From the NCBI RefSeq assembly GCF_000415985.1, contig NZ_KE356561.1:2450289-2514288 (forward strand): a DNA stretch of 64,000 bases, in the 5' to 3' direction. The position numbers were made by a program, and so were the translations under genes. Source of the stretch: Haloquadratum walsbyi J07HQW2 (GTDB taxonomy: Archaea; Halobacteriota; Halobacteria; Halobacteriales; Haloferacaceae). The notes beneath the pieces are model-generated. The model saw nothing but the letters and a program-made list of their open reading frames with translations. It did not search any database and was not told the DNA's origin. Every line of letters begins with the position of its first letter. Position 1 is the first letter of the stretch. This document shows positions 47,354 to 56,864 of this stretch, piece by piece.

Positions 47354-47794
47354 TTCTGTATCTGTAGATTCAACAATATATACAGTCTCGCCACCAGGAA
47401 GTGAAACCGGATGACAGGAAATAACTGGGACGTCATATCCAAGTGTTGTGAGTCGGCAATCTGCCCCGACAGCATCTGCAACATCCCGAAACGGTCGATG
47501 CAGTTCTGGTGGGAGGTTCAATGCATACAGTAGTTCAACATCGTACAGTGACTTCGGCACATGCTGTTTACTTGTGGCGACAATATCATCACGAACAAAT
47601 GTTACTGAATCTGGGACTGGACACGAGACAATATCCGTGGCTACGATATCGATTCCACGTGAGGCAAGCTCTACAGCGACAGCCGGTCGGTTTCCAATAC
47701 CGACTTCAACAGCGGATTCATACCGCGAAAATCGCTTAACCAGAGCGTCTTGTGCCAGTGAACACACGGCGGGATATTTATTATACCACCGCAC
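47333..47794 (-). CDS. UPF0146 family protein
   Basis: 153 residues. A small Rossmann-like fold resembling methyltransferases: VEVGIGNRPAVAVELASRGI, then VATDI and LLYALNLPPELHRPFRDVAD. No methyl acceptor is known. The conserved body ends near ETVYIVES; the last residues TEGECLGA come from a hairpin repeat, so the native C terminus was probably replaced when the repeat arrived. It is divergent from the archaemetzincin gene by 12 bases, a neighbourhood I recall as common in haloarchaea. Confidence 0.8.
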   Translation of the reverse strand: MRWYNKYPAVCSLAQDALVKRFSRYESAVEVGIGNRPAVAVELASRGIDIVATDIVSCPVPDSVTFVRDDIVATSKQHVPKSLYDVELLYALNLPPELHRPFRDVADAVGADCRLTTLGYDVPVISCHPVSLPGGETVYIVESTDTEGECLGA

Positions 47795-47806
47795 CTACTT
47801 ATCTCT

Positions 47807-48328
47807 ATGCTTGTCGATATCGTGCCGATCGGGGACCTTCCGGCGCAGGTGAAGCGGGAAGCATCCGCGGCGCTGCGAGGTGTCTACGAGTGCGACGTGA
47901 CGGTGCATGAAGAGCAATCAATCCCTGACGGCGCGTTCGACCATAGTCGAAGCCAATACCGTGCTGAACAGTTCATTGAATTAGCGAGTCGTATCGGGAG
48001 TGGTAAAAAAAATATTGGAATTACCGCTGAAGATCTTTATTACCGACGGCGGAATTACGTATTTGGACTTGCATATCTGAATGGTAACGGGTCGGTTATC
48101 TCAACATATCGACTCCAGACCTCATCTGATGGTGGACTCAAATCTAAATCACCAGATGCAGTGTTCGCAGACCGCGTTCGAAAAGAGGTTGTGCATGAAA
48201 TTGGTCATACATTTGGATTAGAACATTGTGATAATAATAAATGCGTAATGTCATTCTCACCAACTGTCCGTGAGGTCGACGTGAAAGAAGAGAACCTCTG
48301 TGGCAGTTGCAATCGCCTACTATACTGA
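47807..48328 (+). CDS. amzA: Archaemetzincin (zinc metalloprotease)
   Basis: 173 residues. The extended zinc motif HEIGHTFGLEHC (HEXXHXXGXXHC) lies near residue 130. The archaemetzincin-specific second-zinc cysteines follow: C in EHCDNNKCVMSFS and the C-terminal CGSC. A compact domain with no signal peptide, so it is cytoplasmic. The natural substrate is unknown. It is complete, with base composition more GC-rich at its 5' end. Confidence 0.93.
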   Translation: MLVDIVPIGDLPAQVKREASAALRGVYECDVTVHEEQSIPDGAFDHSRSQYRAEQFIELASRIGSGKKNIGITAEDLYYRRRNYVFGLAYLNGNGSVISTYRLQTSSDGGLKSKSPDAVFADRVRKEVVHEIGHTFGLEHCDNNKCVMSFSPTVREVDVKEENLCGSCNRLLY

Positions 48329-48465
48329 GTCTATCTTACATTTATATAGCTGAACTCTTTTTCTGTGATAGCTTGACCGAAGACACCTAAGAGATCAGCT
48401 TTAACACTCCTATCAGAGAATATTCATCAATCACAACTCATATGATACCGACTAATTCTCTCACC
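48329..48465. other. Intergenic, AT-rich
   Basis: No gene seen between the archaemetzincin stop and the dead UspA gene; 48851-49091 beyond that pseudogene is likewise empty. Confidence 0.4.
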
Positions 48466-48850
48466 ACAGTAACGGGCGCATGGAAGCACGTTCAACGAGT
48501 CCTTATGCAGCAATCCCAACAAGTCCTTCAAGTCGACCTGAAAGTGATCGATGACCGACAATAATTCAGTCAACAGCAATCTCCGTTACATGAGTGCTGA
48601 TACACTCGACCGGGTCACCGTACAGTAGTGTTATTTCGATATCAACATTATCTTCAACATCAACTTCTTCTTTTACATCCGCTAACACTGACTTTCCACG
48701 CGCTTCAGCATCCGTAATACCCTCTGTATATATCCGCTCACCAACTTCGGTTTCGTCGGGGCTGCTCCCACACTCTCAGCATCATCAACAAGCACACGTG
48801 GGTTAACGGCATGTGCAATCAATGATGATCCACCAGCCTGTCTAATAATA
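48466..48850 (-). pseudogene. Dead universal stress protein (UspA) gene
   Basis: Minus-strand pieces: IAHAVNPRVLVDDAESVG, then in another frame ERIYTEGITDAEARGKSVLA and ITLLYGDPVECISTHVTEIA. After an in-frame stop comes IIVGHRSLSGRLEGLVGIAA, the ATP-binding end of UspA domains. At least one frameshift and two internal stops. UspA-type proteins are nucleotide-binding stress proteins of uncertain mechanism. No start codon survives. Confidence 0.75.
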
Positions 48851-49091
48851 TCTTCACTCCGAAACGCAACGAATAATTACGAATGACGCTTGTGCTACCC
48901 TTGTTGCATCTGTCGCACTCATTCCTGTGATCACACACTGATCTCATGACATTTCTGTAAATTAGTATCTGATATGTTACCCACACCCCAGGACTCACAG
49001 CATCCAATATCAAGGTAGGTAGTACGATTGATATAGTCTCTATCAGCGAGACATGCACTTATGTTACGGTTAGAATAGAACAGAACAGTTA

Positions 49092-50939
49092 TTAAGGAGA
49101 GTAATAATACTCGCCTTGCTGTTTTTGACTTCGATCCAGTTGTGATCCTGGTTTATTAATACGTGGGCGTTGCGTTCGCTCATCACGACGGAATGTAATA
49201 TCAAGATCCGAAAGGAAATCATTCATTCCTGCACGCATTTCCTGTGGAGCACTTGCATATCCATACTCGGACGGTTGCCCATCAAATACCATTAACCGGT
49301 CAGCGAGTAGATCGATCATATAGATATCGTGATCAATAACAAGAACGGTCTCATCATTATTTTCGGCATAGCGTCGGATTGCTGATGTTGCTTGAACTCG
49401 CTGTTCAACGTCGAGGTGCGCGGATGGCTCGTCCATGACGTATAGATCAGCATCATCAGACAGACATGCTGCGATGGCGACCCGCTGCCTTTCGCCACCG
49501 GAGAGGTCATCAAGATTACGCTCCATAATCTGATCTAACTGTAATGGCTGTGAAATCTCAGTCTTCCAGTATGAGGTGCCAAAATCATTTGTGATCGATG
49601 AAAGAAACGCATCAACACGCATCGGTTGGTCAATCTCGATATACTGTGGTTTATATGCGATATCAAGTTGGAATGAGAGCGACTCACTATCTGGATCCGA
49701 TTCGAGCGCACCGGTGAATAATTTTGCAAGCGTTGACTTTCCAATTCCATTCGGTCCAACCACACCAAGAACCTCCGATTCATAGATTGTACCCGATTCA
49801 ACTTCGAGTGAGAACTCATTGGTACCATATGACTTCGACAGTGCTGGATACTCGACGAGCGGTGTAGACTTCGCTGTTTTGCGGGGGGCATGTTCCTGAA
49901 ATTCAATTTCATCCGGACGAATCCGCATATTCTCATTTGAGAGGAATCCTTTGAGATACTCATTGATTCCATTGCGAACGGATTTCGGGTCCGTAATAAC
50001 ACCAAAGGCACCGGGTTCACCGTATGCAACGTGCAGTGAGTCTGCAAGCAGATCAAGAATCGCAAGGTCGTGTTCAACAACTAATACCGCACGATCGGCA
50101 TCTTCTGCGAGTTCACGAATTAATCGAGCAGCAGTCACACGCTGACCGATATCAAGATATGGTGACACTTCATCGAGGAAATAGAAATCACGGTCGCGAG
50201 CGAGTGTCGCCGCAAGTGCAACACGTTGAAGCTCACCACCGGATAGTGTAGATAGTGATTGATCAATAACCGGTCTGATACCAAGACGATCAATGTATGA
50301 ATCAAGTGCACCCCGTTCATCTGTTGATTCAAGCAGTTCACCAGTCGTTCCGTCAAACTGTCCGGGGATCTGGTCTACATACTGTGGCTTTTGTGCAATA
50401 GAAATGTCATCTGAGCGTATTCGCTCGATGTATGTCTGTAGCTCTGTCCCCCGATATCGTTCGAGAACAGCATCCCATGTCGCTGTCTCAGTTGTCTCTG
50501 CGGTATATTCACCAAGATTTGGAACTAACTCACCTGCAAGTGCACGAACAGCAGTTGTTTTTCCAATCCCATTCGGTCCGAGAATCCCCGTCACCGTGCC
50601 GGAATCAGGAATTGGTAACCCGTAGAGCGCAAATGCATTCTCGCCGTATCGATGAACGGGCTCATCCTCAAGTTCGACTGGAAGATTAATTATCTCGATG
50701 GCATCAAATGGACATTTCTCAACGCAGATACCACAGCTTTCCCCAAGGCAAACGTCCTCTGAGATTCGAATCTGGTTCGGATCTCCCTCAAATGGTTCAT
50801 CCTCATCATAATAATCACTACGGGTAACAATACACTCCTTACCCGTTCGATTCGGCGGACAGTAGTTTGCACACTCGTAGTTGCACCGATCAGGTTGACA
50901 TCGATCAAGATCGACAACAGCAATGCTATCGTCCGCCAT
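49092..50939 (-). CDS. rli1: Ribosome recycling ATPase ABCE1/Rli1
   Basis: 615 residues. Splits ribosomes after termination and in rescue, working with aRF1/Pelota. The N-terminal Fe-S domain has cysteine clusters in DRCQPDRCNYECANYC and CLGESCGICVEKCPFDAI. The two ABC cassettes have Walker A GPNGIGKTTAVRALAG and GPNGIGKSTLAK. Signatures are LSGGELQRVALA and LSGGERQRVAIA, and Walker B motifs are FYFLDEVSPYLD and LYVMDEPSAHLD. The hinge regions are in place. It is upstream of nothing on this strand but directly follows the EMC6-like gene by four bases, so the two share a transcript. Confidence 0.96.
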   Translation of the reverse strand: MADDSIAVVDLDRCQPDRCNYECANYCPPNRTGKECIVTRSDYYDEDEPFEGDPNQIRISEDVCLGESCGICVEKCPFDAIEIINLPVELEDEPVHRYGENAFALYGLPIPDSGTVTGILGPNGIGKTTAVRALAGELVPNLGEYTAETTETATWDAVLERYRGTELQTYIERIRSDDISIAQKPQYVDQIPGQFDGTTGELLESTDERGALDSYIDRLGIRPVIDQSLSTLSGGELQRVALAATLARDRDFYFLDEVSPYLDIGQRVTAARLIRELAEDADRAVLVVEHDLAILDLLADSLHVAYGEPGAFGVITDPKSVRNGINEYLKGFLSNENMRIRPDEIEFQEHAPRKTAKSTPLVEYPALSKSYGTNEFSLEVESGTIYESEVLGVVGPNGIGKSTLAKLFTGALESDPDSESLSFQLDIAYKPQYIEIDQPMRVDAFLSSITNDFGTSYWKTEISQPLQLDQIMERNLDDLSGGERQRVAIAACLSDDADLYVMDEPSAHLDVEQRVQATSAIRRYAENNDETVLVIDHDIYMIDLLADRLMVFDGQPSEYGYASAPQEMRAGMNDFLSDLDITFRRDERTQRPRINKPGSQLDRSQKQQGEYYYSP

Positions 50940-50943
50940 TGTT

Positions 50944-51258
50944 CTATAGTGTAACCCCTTCAGTCAAAAGAATGCTGAATGTGATGAACCATAATGTAAA
51001 TGTCATAAACGTCACATAAAGGTAATCCTTCGCGCCAAAGTCACTCACATCAATACCAGCGACTCGTAGCACTGGGAACTGAAGCAGCACAGACGCACCA
51101 ACCAGTATTAGGGTTTGTTGACTCCCAGCAGCAGCGACACTGGTACCGATAACCTGTCCAGATGCAATCGCAGCAATGACGCCGGCAAGACAAGCAAGCG
51201 TCGTGACTGTGATCCCCCGAAGGTGACCAGACAGGTTGCGACCCGTTTCCGTAGCCAT
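50944..51258 (-). CDS. EMC6-like membrane protein
   Basis: 104 residues with three hydrophobic helices (about 15-35, 45-65 and 80-100). Its end, DFGAKDYLYVTFMTFTLWFI, resembles the EMC6/Rab5-interacting family, part of the eukaryotic ER membrane protein complex that inserts membrane proteins. Haloarchaeal proteins of this sort are annotated EMC6-like. It is first in a two-gene unit with rli1, four bases apart, linking a putative insertase component to ribosome recycling. Family assignment is from memory and moderate. Confidence 0.7.
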   Translation of the reverse strand: MATETGRNLSGHLRGITVTTLACLAGVIAAIASGQVIGTSVAAAGSQQTLILVGASVLLQFPVLRVAGIDVSDFGAKDYLYVTFMTFTLWFITFSILLTEGVTL

Positions 51259-51376
51259 ATATCATTTCGACCATCGTGCATCAAAAGCCGTTCGTTCCGC
51301 TGGTGCCGATACATACTGAGTTCGTTGAGTACGACTCGCGAAGGTTTATGCCGATTCATTACCTCCTTATCGTATA

Positions 51377-51730
51377 ATGGCTCAGGGAGAGGAGGAGAGG
51401 CTTGATGACCTCCCACCGAGTGCAAAGTTGGTATTTAAAGTGCTCGAATACGATGGTCCCCTCACGCAAAAAGGGATTGTTGAAGAATCGATGCTTTCAG
51501 CGCGAACCGTTCGTTATGCGCTGGAACGGCTCGAAGATATTGATATCGTTGATGAGGATGTCTACTTTGCGGATGCCCGACAGAATCTATATCAACTCAC
51601 GGAAGCTGTTCCAAAGGCAGCAACTAGCACTGACGGTGGCGAATCAGACTCGACATCATCATCGTTCAACTCGGACTCGGACTCGGACTCGGACTCAGAC
51701 TCAGAGGTTGGACCCCGCCACGCTGAGTAA
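51377..51730 (+). CDS. Winged-helix DNA-binding protein with Ser-Asp repeat tail
   Basis: 117 residues. A MarR/ArsR-like winged helix: PPSAKLVFKVLEYDGPLTQK, then IVEESMLSARTVRYALERLE as recognition helix and a short wing with DEDVYFADARQNLYQLT. The tail holds a run of alternating Ser-Asp residues encoded by hexanucleotide repeats (51670-51702), then GPRHAE. A transcription regulator by family; target unknown. It is divergent from the EMC6-like gene across 118 bases. Confidence 0.8.
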   Translation: MAQGEEERLDDLPPSAKLVFKVLEYDGPLTQKGIVEESMLSARTVRYALERLEDIDIVDEDVYFADARQNLYQLTEAVPKAATSTDGGESDSTSSSFNSDSDSDSDSDSEVGPRHAE

Positions 51731-51872
51731 AGCAGATACATCTCATATCTATTCTAAGAATCGGGAACTCTGAGTATAACCGTGATCGTCTGAGCTGATA
51801 GTAGTATCAGAAATCAATTATTCTTTGGACACGAGCGAATTGAGGAGCGATACACTCAGTTATTAAAACGCA

Positions 51873-53777
51873 TTATGTCGGATGTACACTAATTTTTGCT
51901 CGTCGGTCGATAGCTGCCTCAAGATCATCAGCAATGGCACTTCCACGTGAAACCTGAATGTCTCCTCCGCGACCAACAGTTGCGGTAAACAGATATTCGT
52001 TATCCGCACGGATTTCAACGGTCTCCCCAACATGTTCATCAAGCCGAACAACTACATGCCTGGATGTAACTTCAGGCGTGACTGTCATCATGCCATCTGC
52101 CGTATTTTGATGGTTACTGGTATTTGAGGTAGCCGCCTGTGCGCCCCCGTCACCTCGATGATTTGTTGAATTTTCTTCGTGTGTTCGCACGTCAATATCA
52201 ATCCCAAGACGATCTTCGACATCAGCAATGCGCCCACCGCCCTTGCCGATGACGTATGAAATATCATCTTCATCTACGTATACGATAGCATCATTTTGCC
52301 CTTTTATTTCGACATCAACGTGCCCGCGAGCGATTGAACGGATCTCCCGCTCAACCTCCTGTCGTGCGAGCCGATCAACTCCGGTTTCCTCTTGACCTGA
52401 TTCATCATCTAATGGCACGGTGATGACCTGTCGATTAAACGTGTAAATCTCATAAGCCGGAATATCTGTCTCGAAGTCTGAGATTTGAATAACTGGTCGT
52501 GCCAGATCCTCAGCTGCAAGTCCTTCTGGAACTTTGACCTCTGTTGTAACATCATAGACCGTGTCAATATTCCCATCCTCAATATACACCACTGTATCGA
52601 CAACCTGTGGGATCATTCCAAGTTCAACACGACCGACAAGTCGTTGAAGCGCATCAATCGCTTGTGTTGCATGGACGACACCAACCATTCCGACACCAGC
52701 TAGTCGCATATCGGCGAATACGCTGAAATCTTTGGTCTTTCGGACTTCATCATAAATCGTATAATCCGGTCGTACAAGCAGCAATGAATCGGCTGTCTTC
52801 GCCATATCACCACCAAGCGCAGTATACTGTGTCACGTCATCATCGACTTGAAGATCACGAGGCTTCTCCATCGTCTTCACAGCATAATCATTATTGGTCA
52901 GGAATTCTGCAACCGCCTGTGCGAATGTTGACTTTCCAGCTCCTGGTGATCCAGAGATAAGAACGCCGCGCTGGCGAGCCTCAAGCCGATCTCGTAGATC
53001 ATCCGCAAACTCATAATCATCGAGATCAGTTTTTACCACCGGACGAACTGCAGTAATTTCAATCCCATCTGCAAATGGTGGTCGAGCAACAGCAATACGA
53101 TAATCGCGGAATTGAACAATCTTCATTCCTGGCTCGCTAAGCTCAACAAATCCATCAGAACTACTCCGTGCTGTAGCTTCGACATCGTCTGCCCACTCTT
53201 TCATTGTTGGCTCATCGGTCGGAGTATCAGCAATCTGCTGATAAGTCATTTCACCAATCGCTCCACGCTTAGCTTTTGGGACAGTATCGGTTTTGAGATG
53301 CACTGACATCGTTTGCTTATCAAAGAAATCCTCGATGGAAAGATCAGCTGATGTGGATACAGTCCCTCGGGGGCGAGGCTCGACGTACTCAACGCCTATT
53401 CCTTTTGCCTTCGCGACCTCCGATTGGACAACGTCACTTGTCAGAAGCGTTGCATTCTCAATATCAGCTACATTACGGATAACAGCATCAATATCCGCGG
53501 TATCGTTATGAACTGACGCAGCATCACTGTTTGCCGTATTGTCTGGGGCGTTCCCTCCCCCGACATACTGCATTTCAACCTCGCGGTTATCAGCAAGGGA
53601 TGCAAGCTCTTGCAGCTCTTCAAGTCCGTCCCATCCAGTATCACGTCCATTATTCGCCTGTGATTCAAGCTCACTGACGACGACTTCCGGAATAATAACT
53701 GTCGCCGTCTCTGCCGACTCAACGCGTTCGGACACGCGACCGTCAACGACCGCGCTCGTGTCCGGAACTACTTTCAT
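51873..53777 (-). CDS. PIN domain - VirB11-like ATPase - KH domain protein
   Basis: 634 residues. Domain order: PIN nuclease fold (about 1-135) with acids in VPDTSAVVDGRV and ATLLTSDVVQSE; a linker; a VirB11/PilT-type hexameric ATPase (about 230-470) with Walker A GSPGAGKSTFAQ and YTIYDEVRKTKDF; then a KH RNA-binding domain, SYVIGKGGGRIADVEDRLGI (about 515-535). A TRAM-like acidic C-terminal domain follows (VVRLDEHVGETVEIRADNEY). Such PINc-ATPase-KH proteins are conserved in archaea and probably act in RNA decay or processing; the mechanism is not established. Confidence 0.9.
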   Translation of the reverse strand: MKVVPDTSAVVDGRVSERVESAETATVIIPEVVVSELESQANNGRDTGWDGLEELQELASLADNREVEMQYVGGGNAPDNTANSDAASVHNDTADIDAVIRNVADIENATLLTSDVVQSEVAKAKGIGVEYVEPRPRGTVSTSADLSIEDFFDKQTMSVHLKTDTVPKAKRGAIGEMTYQQIADTPTDEPTMKEWADDVEATARSSSDGFVELSEPGMKIVQFRDYRIAVARPPFADGIEITAVRPVVKTDLDDYEFADDLRDRLEARQRGVLISGSPGAGKSTFAQAVAEFLTNNDYAVKTMEKPRDLQVDDDVTQYTALGGDMAKTADSLLLVRPDYTIYDEVRKTKDFSVFADMRLAGVGMVGVVHATQAIDALQRLVGRVELGMIPQVVDTVVYIEDGNIDTVYDVTTEVKVPEGLAAEDLARPVIQISDFETDIPAYEIYTFNRQVITVPLDDESGQEETGVDRLARQEVEREIRSIARGHVDVEIKGQNDAIVYVDEDDISYVIGKGGGRIADVEDRLGIDIDVRTHEENSTNHRGDGGAQAATSNTSNHQNTADGMMTVTPEVTSRHVVVRLDEHVGETVEIRADNEYLFTATVGRGGDIQVSRGSAIADDLEAAIDRRAKISVHPT

Positions 53778-53960
53778 ATCTATTGTTTAGTGTGGCAGCG
53801 GGATAAGGATGCGACATCATATTAAAATTAACCGTCGTGTAGCAGTCAGAAATATAGAGCACATATCTCAAAATCTGTGTTTGCGCTTCAAATAGGATGC
53901 TGTCAAAATAATGTAATATATCATCCTGAGACATTTTACGATGCAACAGCACATCATAAT

Positions 53961-55115
53961 GTGTCCATCCAATATACGAACACTCGCGATGAGCTGATCT
54001 CACTTACGCAGACGCTCGTCTCAACACCAAGCCATCATGACGCAACTGCTGTTGGTGACATCATTCAAAATTGGATTGAAACTAATACCGATGCAACGGT
54101 ACGGCGGGACTCACGCGGAAATATCATCGCTCAACGGGCCGGAGGCTCAGCTTCGACGTCACTTGCACTTATCGGACATCATGACGTTGTTGACCCGCAC
54201 GAACAGCAAGTGATCAATGACGATGAGTATCGAGTGACAAAGCAGAGTGGGCGATTATATGGACGCGGCACAGCAGATATGAAGGGGTCACTTGCCGCTG
54301 CTCTTCTTGCGTTTCGTGATACAACCCCTGTTGATAATCTTGAAGTTGTATTCGCCTCATTCACTGGCGAAGAGGATGGTGGTATCGGTGCACAGGCGGC
54401 GATTGATGATGGGTTCAGCCCAGAATATGCGATCGTCGGTGAGGGATCGACGAATTACGCTGGGGTGGGTCAAACAGATATTGTCATTGCACATAAAGGA
54501 CGACGGGGGTCAACACTCACTGCACACGGTGAAGCTGCACATGCGAGCGAAGTTGAGTGCGGTGTAAATGCTATCTATCGTGCCTCGGATGCTATTGACA
54601 TCCTTCGAGAACTCGCTGCTGATGTACCTATTGCCACTGTCGAAGACACAGAGATTAATGGAAGCTTGGCTGTCACTGAGGTTGATGGGGGGACTGAATG
54701 GAACAGTATTCCCGAAACTTCTCATGTGACTATCGACGAGCGAACCGTGCCTGGCAAGCGTGTCCCGATTGAACAAGCGGCTATTGAGGGCGTAACCTGG
54801 GATATTGACCAGGATCTCCCACCAATGGCGTGTGATGACACAGCCTTTGCTACTGCTGTGACAGATGTCGCGACAAGTGTACACATGGAGGAAACAGGAA
54901 CGCCAACACAAGTGACGAAACCACATGCAACTGATGCTGGATGGCTTTCAGAAGCCGGAACGACCTGTGTCATTGTCGGAGCTGCTGAGCCGGGAGAAGC
55001 ACACACCGCTGAGGAGAGCGTTTCAATTGATGCTATCGAACGGTGCTATGATATATATCGCACTGTTCCATCGCAACAATATATTGATAATAATGAGTAC
55101 TGGCTATCCAATTGA
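53961..55115 (+). CDS. M20 family metallopeptidase (ArgE/DapE/ACY1-like)
   Basis: 384 residues from the GTG at 53961 (VSIQYTNTRDELISL); an ATG 28 codons upstream lies in non-coding-looking DNA. Zinc and catalytic residues: LIGHHDVVD (His, Asp), GRGTADMKGSLAAALLA (bridging Asp) and FTGEEDGGIGA (catalytic Glu-Glu). A dimerisation domain lies in the middle. It deacylates or cleaves an amino-acid amide such as acetylornithine, succinyl-diaminopimelate or N-acyl amino acids; the substrate is unclear. A second peptidase gene follows at 55268. Confidence 0.88.
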   Translation: MSIQYTNTRDELISLTQTLVSTPSHHDATAVGDIIQNWIETNTDATVRRDSRGNIIAQRAGGSASTSLALIGHHDVVDPHEQQVINDDEYRVTKQSGRLYGRGTADMKGSLAAALLAFRDTTPVDNLEVVFASFTGEEDGGIGAQAAIDDGFSPEYAIVGEGSTNYAGVGQTDIVIAHKGRRGSTLTAHGEAAHASEVECGVNAIYRASDAIDILRELAADVPIATVEDTEINGSLAVTEVDGGTEWNSIPETSHVTIDERTVPGKRVPIEQAAIEGVTWDIDQDLPPMACDDTAFATAVTDVATSVHMEETGTPTQVTKPHATDAGWLSEAGTTCVIVGAAEPGEAHTAEESVSIDAIERCYDIYRTVPSQQYIDNNEYWLSN

Positions 55116-55267
55116 TATCTCAAGATTGCCAGTGTATCGGTACAAACAAATCCCTGGATATTAGCTGGAGCCACTGTTATCCGGATTAAAACGATTAGAC
55201 ACTCGGTTTTTTAATCAACTTCTCAACGAGCGGTGGGTTGATTATGCTACCGTGGTATCCATTAATA

Positions 55268-56797
55268 ATGTCGGCAGATGCATATGCGACACTTTGCGAG
55301 CAGTATGAGCACGTATCAAATATTCAACATGCACGAGGTGTGCTTTCATGGGACCAACAGGTGACGATGCCGGAGGATGGAACTCCAGCTCGAACAGCAC
55401 AGCTTTCAGCGCTTTCAACTGTCGCACATGATGCACTCACTAATGATATAATTGCAGATACACTCGAAACATTGCGTGCTAATAGCGACTCACTTTCATC
55501 TGATCAGAAAGCGACTGTCCGGGAAATACGGCGAAAACACGAACGCGCAACAGCAGTCCCAGAATCACTCATTGCTGAGATGTCAGAGACAGCCTCGGAG
55601 GCACTCCCTGTTTGGGAATCTGCAAAAGCAGACGATGATTTCGATGCATTCGCGCCGTACTTACAGCGACATGTCGAACTCAATCGCGAATACGCTGACT
55701 GCATCGACTCTACCCGTGATCCGTATGCAGTCTTGCTTGAGGAGTTTGAGCCGTATCTTTCACTCGATCACGTAGAATCAGTTCTGCGAACCATCCGTGA
55801 GACACTTGTCCCATTGATTGATGAAATTCGTGCTTCGGAGACGACACTGGCGACGGATGCATTTACTACACAGGGCACGTACTCGTCTGCGAATCAAGAG
55901 GCGCTCTGTCGAGACGTTTTGACGACGCTTGGATACCCATGGGAACGGGGCCGACTCGACACAGCCCCGCATCCATTTTCGATGGGAACAAGCTTTGATG
56001 CCCGAGTCACGACGCGATTCGATGAAACTGATCCGCTTGGGTCGGTATTTTCGACTATCCATGAGTTCGGTCATGCGAGCTATACCTTGGGATTATCAGA
56101 CGATGCATACGCAACGCCACTTGGTGAGGACCGCGATCTCTCGGTTCATGAGTCACAGTCACGATTATGGGAAAATCACGTTGGACGCTCACGTGCGTTC
56201 TGGGATGTGCTGTTATCACAGATGAATGAACACTTCCCACAGACAGATTCATTGAGCGTTCGTGAAGCATATGAAGCCGCAAATCAGGTCTATGAGGATA
56301 ATCTTATTCGCGTTAATGCAGATGAATTAACATACCATCTGCATGTTTTGATCCGGTATGAGATTGAGCGTGCGCTGATCGATGGGGACATTGATGTCGC
56401 AGAGGTCCCAGCTATCTGGAATAACAAATATGAGGAGTATCTTGGAATCCAGCCCGAGACAGATGCTGAAGGCTGCCTTCAGGATATTCACTGGAGTCAC
56501 GGAAATATTGGTTATTTCCCAACATATTCACTTGGATCAGCAATGGCTGCACAGCTATACACTGCTGCTGAGGAATCGATTGCCGATCTTGACGGCAAAA
56601 TTGCTGCTGGATCATTTGATGAGCTGCGTGAGTGGCTTCGAAGAAATGTTCACCAACATGGGGCACGATATCAGACAGACGAACTTATCAAACAAGCGAC
56701 TGGGTCATCATTTACTGCAGACGCATTTGTATCGTATGTGAGCAAAAAATATGCATCATTATACAGTCTTGATCAAGAGTTCCATACACCGTTATAA
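55268..56797 (+). CDS. Carboxypeptidase Taq (M32 family)
   Basis: 509 residues from the ATG at 55268 (MSADAYATLCEQYEHVSN). A zinc carboxypeptidase that trims C-terminal residues. The metal motif HEFGHASYTLGL (HEXXH) lies near residue 266, with the third ligand and family signature ESQSRLWENHVGRS downstream. HPFSMGTSFDARVTTRFDE precedes it. YFPTYSLGSAMAAQL and HQHGARYQTDELIKQATG close the fold. It is complete, all-helical as in the family. Same direction as the M20 gene, 152 bases apart. Confidence 0.93.
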   Translation: MSADAYATLCEQYEHVSNIQHARGVLSWDQQVTMPEDGTPARTAQLSALSTVAHDALTNDIIADTLETLRANSDSLSSDQKATVREIRRKHERATAVPESLIAEMSETASEALPVWESAKADDDFDAFAPYLQRHVELNREYADCIDSTRDPYAVLLEEFEPYLSLDHVESVLRTIRETLVPLIDEIRASETTLATDAFTTQGTYSSANQEALCRDVLTTLGYPWERGRLDTAPHPFSMGTSFDARVTTRFDETDPLGSVFSTIHEFGHASYTLGLSDDAYATPLGEDRDLSVHESQSRLWENHVGRSRAFWDVLLSQMNEHFPQTDSLSVREAYEAANQVYEDNLIRVNADELTYHLHVLIRYEIERALIDGDIDVAEVPAIWNNKYEEYLGIQPETDAEGCLQDIHWSHGNIGYFPTYSLGSAMAAQLYTAAEESIADLDGKIAAGSFDELREWLRRNVHQHGARYQTDELIKQATGSSFTADAFVSYVSKKYASLYSLDQEFHTPL

Positions 56798-56864
56798 TAT
56801 CTATATCTTAAATTAATAACGGAATTGAAAATAATCGCGTATAACTGATAGTGATTAGTAATTT

